Shown: piece after piece, positions 5,586-6,815 of the stretch
Position numbering within the stretch: position 1 is the stretch's first letter
Layout of the letters: each line of letters starts with the position of its first letter
Notes under the pieces: model-generated
What the model saw: only the letters and a program-made list of their open reading frames with translations
Told to the model about the DNA's origin: nothing
Databases searched by the model: none
Made by a program: the position numbers and the translations under genes
NCBI GenBank assembly: GCA_015523645.1
Contig: WAJY01000094.1
Location: 1-6,815 of the forward strand
Origin: Geoglobus sp.
GTDB lineage: Archaea; Halobacteriota; Archaeoglobi; Archaeoglobales; Archaeoglobaceae
Length of the DNA stretch: 6,815 bases
Direction: 5' to 3'

Positions 5586-6527
5586 ATGAGGATCATGAAC
5601 AAGGAAGAATTGATTGAAAAGTATGGTGGAATAAAGTGGATATCTCCTTATGAAAAAGTTGTTGCGATGTTTGATGGTGAGCTTATCGAACTGCACGAAT
5701 TTCATGCTAGAAACAGATGCATTGGTGGATCTGCATGGGAAGTCTATCACTATCCTAGAGTGAGCGATCTTGTCGTTTCAGCCAGAAGGGAGGGTGCAAG
5801 AAACATATTTGTTCTTAAAGAAGGTAAAAAGGAGCTTAAACTAATCCCGGGTATTGCTGGAGCTGGTATAGAGTCTGCCTTTCATGTCGATGACAAGATT
5901 GAGATAACCTATGCCGGTCTTGCTGGAGGCGGAATTGCAGCAACTGTCTGCAGAGGACTTGCAGATGGTGTGGAGGGAATAGAAATAATAAGTCTTGGCG
6001 GAGGGGAAGAACTTGGACGAGCAAAGATAAAGCTCCCCCTACATGAGAAAGTTGTGATTGGGGTTGATGACACAGACAGCAGCAAGGGTGGTGCAACCTG
6101 GTCTCTTGTCAATGAAATTTCGTTTGAGGCAGAGAAAAATGGACTTGGACATTATCTCATGCATTCGATTGTCCAGCTATATACAAAAACCCCAGAAAAG
6201 ACAACCAACTGTGTTTCAATCTCTGTTACATTTGCCACTAAAAACAAGAATAAGCTTATTGACTTTTTCAAAAAAAGCCTTGAAGAGAATACTTACAGCA
6301 CAAACACGGCAATGGCGGTTTATTCGAGAATAGGGATACCAGAGGAGCTCAAAGAGTATGGAAGGCTTGTAAAATCAAAAATAGTCACGCTTGATGAGAC
6401 TGAAAGGGTGGCAGAGGAACAAGAAGTGAAACTCATTCCAATAACCGGCAAAAGAGGATTGATTGGAGCTGTTGCAGCAATTGCCTTCTCAGATGATCCC
6501 GATGAAGCGGTGAAAGTTTATGCTTGA
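5586..6527 (+). CDS. mmp11: Methanogenesis marker protein 11-like protein (TiaS-related DDTD domain)
   Basis: This 313-residue protein has two parts. Residues 1-150 form a domain opening with EKYGGIKWISPYEKVVAM, then IGGSAWEVYHYPR (46-58) and the Gly-rich YAGLAGGGIAAT (109-120) and ISLGGGEELGRAKI. Residues 155-313 carry VIGVDDTDSSKGGATW, whose Asp161-Asp162-Thr-Asp164 matches the nucleotide-binding DDTD of TiaS, the enzyme that puts agmatine on the tRNA-Ile2 wobble C. HSIVQLYTKTPEKTTNC and GKRGLIGAVAAIAF follow. TiaS carries DDTD at its N-terminus and is longer with OB and zinc domains; here DDTD is central and those domains are missing, so this is not TiaS. The architecture and motifs fit the methanogenesis marker 11 family as I remember it; that family has no known reaction. 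ATP-dependent modification chemistry is inference from the DDTD site. The gene overlaps the next one by 8 bp, implying coupled translation. The assignment is from recall of motifs, not a search. Confidence 0.83.
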   Translation: MRIMNKEELIEKYGGIKWISPYEKVVAMFDGELIELHEFHARNRCIGGSAWEVYHYPRVSDLVVSARREGARNIFVLKEGKKELKLIPGIAGAGIESAFHVDDKIEITYAGLAGGGIAATVCRGLADGVEGIEIISLGGGEELGRAKIKLPLHEKVVIGVDDTDSSKGGATWSLVNEISFEAEKNGLGHYLMHSIVQLYTKTPEKTTNCVSISVTFATKNKNKLIDFFKKSLEENTYSTNTAMAVYSRIGIPEELKEYGRLVKSKIVTLDETERVAEEQEVKLIPITGKRGLIGAVAAIAFSDDPDEAVKVYA

Positions 6528-6815
6528 GCCCGAGAAAAAAGCCAAGTTGTTGGTTTATGGAGTGAGAACGAGCTTAAAACCACTGAGAGTTGGAGGTGGT
6601 GGACCGACTGCAGGTTTGGGATTCAAGGTTTCGGGATCGGTTGTGTCGGCTCCAGTAATGCGAAACTATGTCAAATTCTCTCCTTTCAGAATTGTAAGGG
6701 ACAATGGAAAGTGGATTTTGCTTGAGAAAGAAGAAAAACTGGGGGAGATCCAGCTTCCTCAGGCTAAATACTACAGCATCAAGATTGAAGGCATTCCAGC
6801 AAGAAAGTTTGTTGC
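6520..6815 (+). CDS. Unidentified protein, possibly N-terminal part of a radical SAM protein (3' end outside window)
   Basis: The frame is open from the ATG at 6520 to the window edge, giving 98 full codons. It begins MLEPEKKAKLLVYGVRTS, followed by a Gly-rich GGGGPTAGLGF (25-35), SVVSAPVMRNYVKFSPFRIV (40-59) and, at the edge, YYSIKIEGIPARKFVA. The order G-x-GP-x-x-G, then V-x-x-P-V, then SP-(Y/F)-x-(V/L), then F/Y-Y-x-x-x-x-(D/E)-G-(I/V)-P resembles the N-terminus of a radical SAM subfamily (the MSMEG_0568-like group) in which a LHG segment and the cluster CxxxCxxC come next; those residues lie beyond the window, so this is only a suggestion. The start overlaps the stop of the marker-11-like gene by 8 bp, with GGTGA (6509-6513) as a weak SD six bases ahead, so it is almost certainly the next gene in the same operon. 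The coding status is firm; the function is tentative. Confidence 0.65.
   Translation, partial: MLEPEKKAKLLVYGVRTSLKPLRVGGGGPTAGLGFKVSGSVVSAPVMRNYVKFSPFRIVRDNGKWILLEKEEKLGEIQLPQAKYYSIKIEGIPARKFV

Noticed and set aside
5586..6527. Calling this gene tiaS because of GVDDTDS
   Set aside because: In TiaS the DDTD motif is N-terminal and is followed by OB-fold and zinc-ribbon domains; here it is central, preceded by a different 150-residue domain, and the C-terminal domains are missing.

Overview
The window looks archaeal, most likely euryarchaeal. The evidence seen directly is an initiator tRNA-Met of archaeal type without an encoded CCA end, TATA-like boxes about 27-28 nt upstream of starts, and Shine-Dalgarno (SD) sites mainly where a gene follows another or has a leader. 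The gene content (UbiX, a cytoplasmic-type molybdopterin oxidoreductase, a protein resembling methanogenesis marker 11) fits Archaeoglobales or a methanogen/methanogen relative. That placement is inference; no mcr or other lineage-defining gene lies in the window.

Layout, left to right: the flavin prenyltransferase ubiX (+, its first codons lie left of the window) runs tail-to-tail into a HAD-family phosphatase-like gene (-), and their coding ends overlap by 55 bp. The HAD gene is the second gene of a minus-strand operon and shares a GTGA overlap with a large molybdopterin oxidoreductase gene. That gene is broken near its 5' end by a frameshift that separates the [4Fe-4S] segment from the rest. 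The reading frames around the break are best explained by loss of one copy of a 7-bp tandem repeat. Upstream, still on minus, lies the initiator tRNA-Met gene with its own TATA box.

A 181-bp spacer carries two 10-bp palindromes and leads to an ADP-ribosylglycohydrolase (DraG family) gene (+). Its stop overlaps the stop of a convergent thioredoxin reductase gene (-). After a divergent spacer of about 180 bp comes the gene for a methanogenesis-marker-11-like protein (+). It is translationally coupled to a downstream gene that runs off the right edge and may be the N-terminal part of a radical SAM protein.

There is no single pathway across the window. The most informative items are the disrupted molybdoenzyme and the coupled marker-11/possible radical SAM pair. 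I see no CRISPR array, insertion sequence or phage gene.
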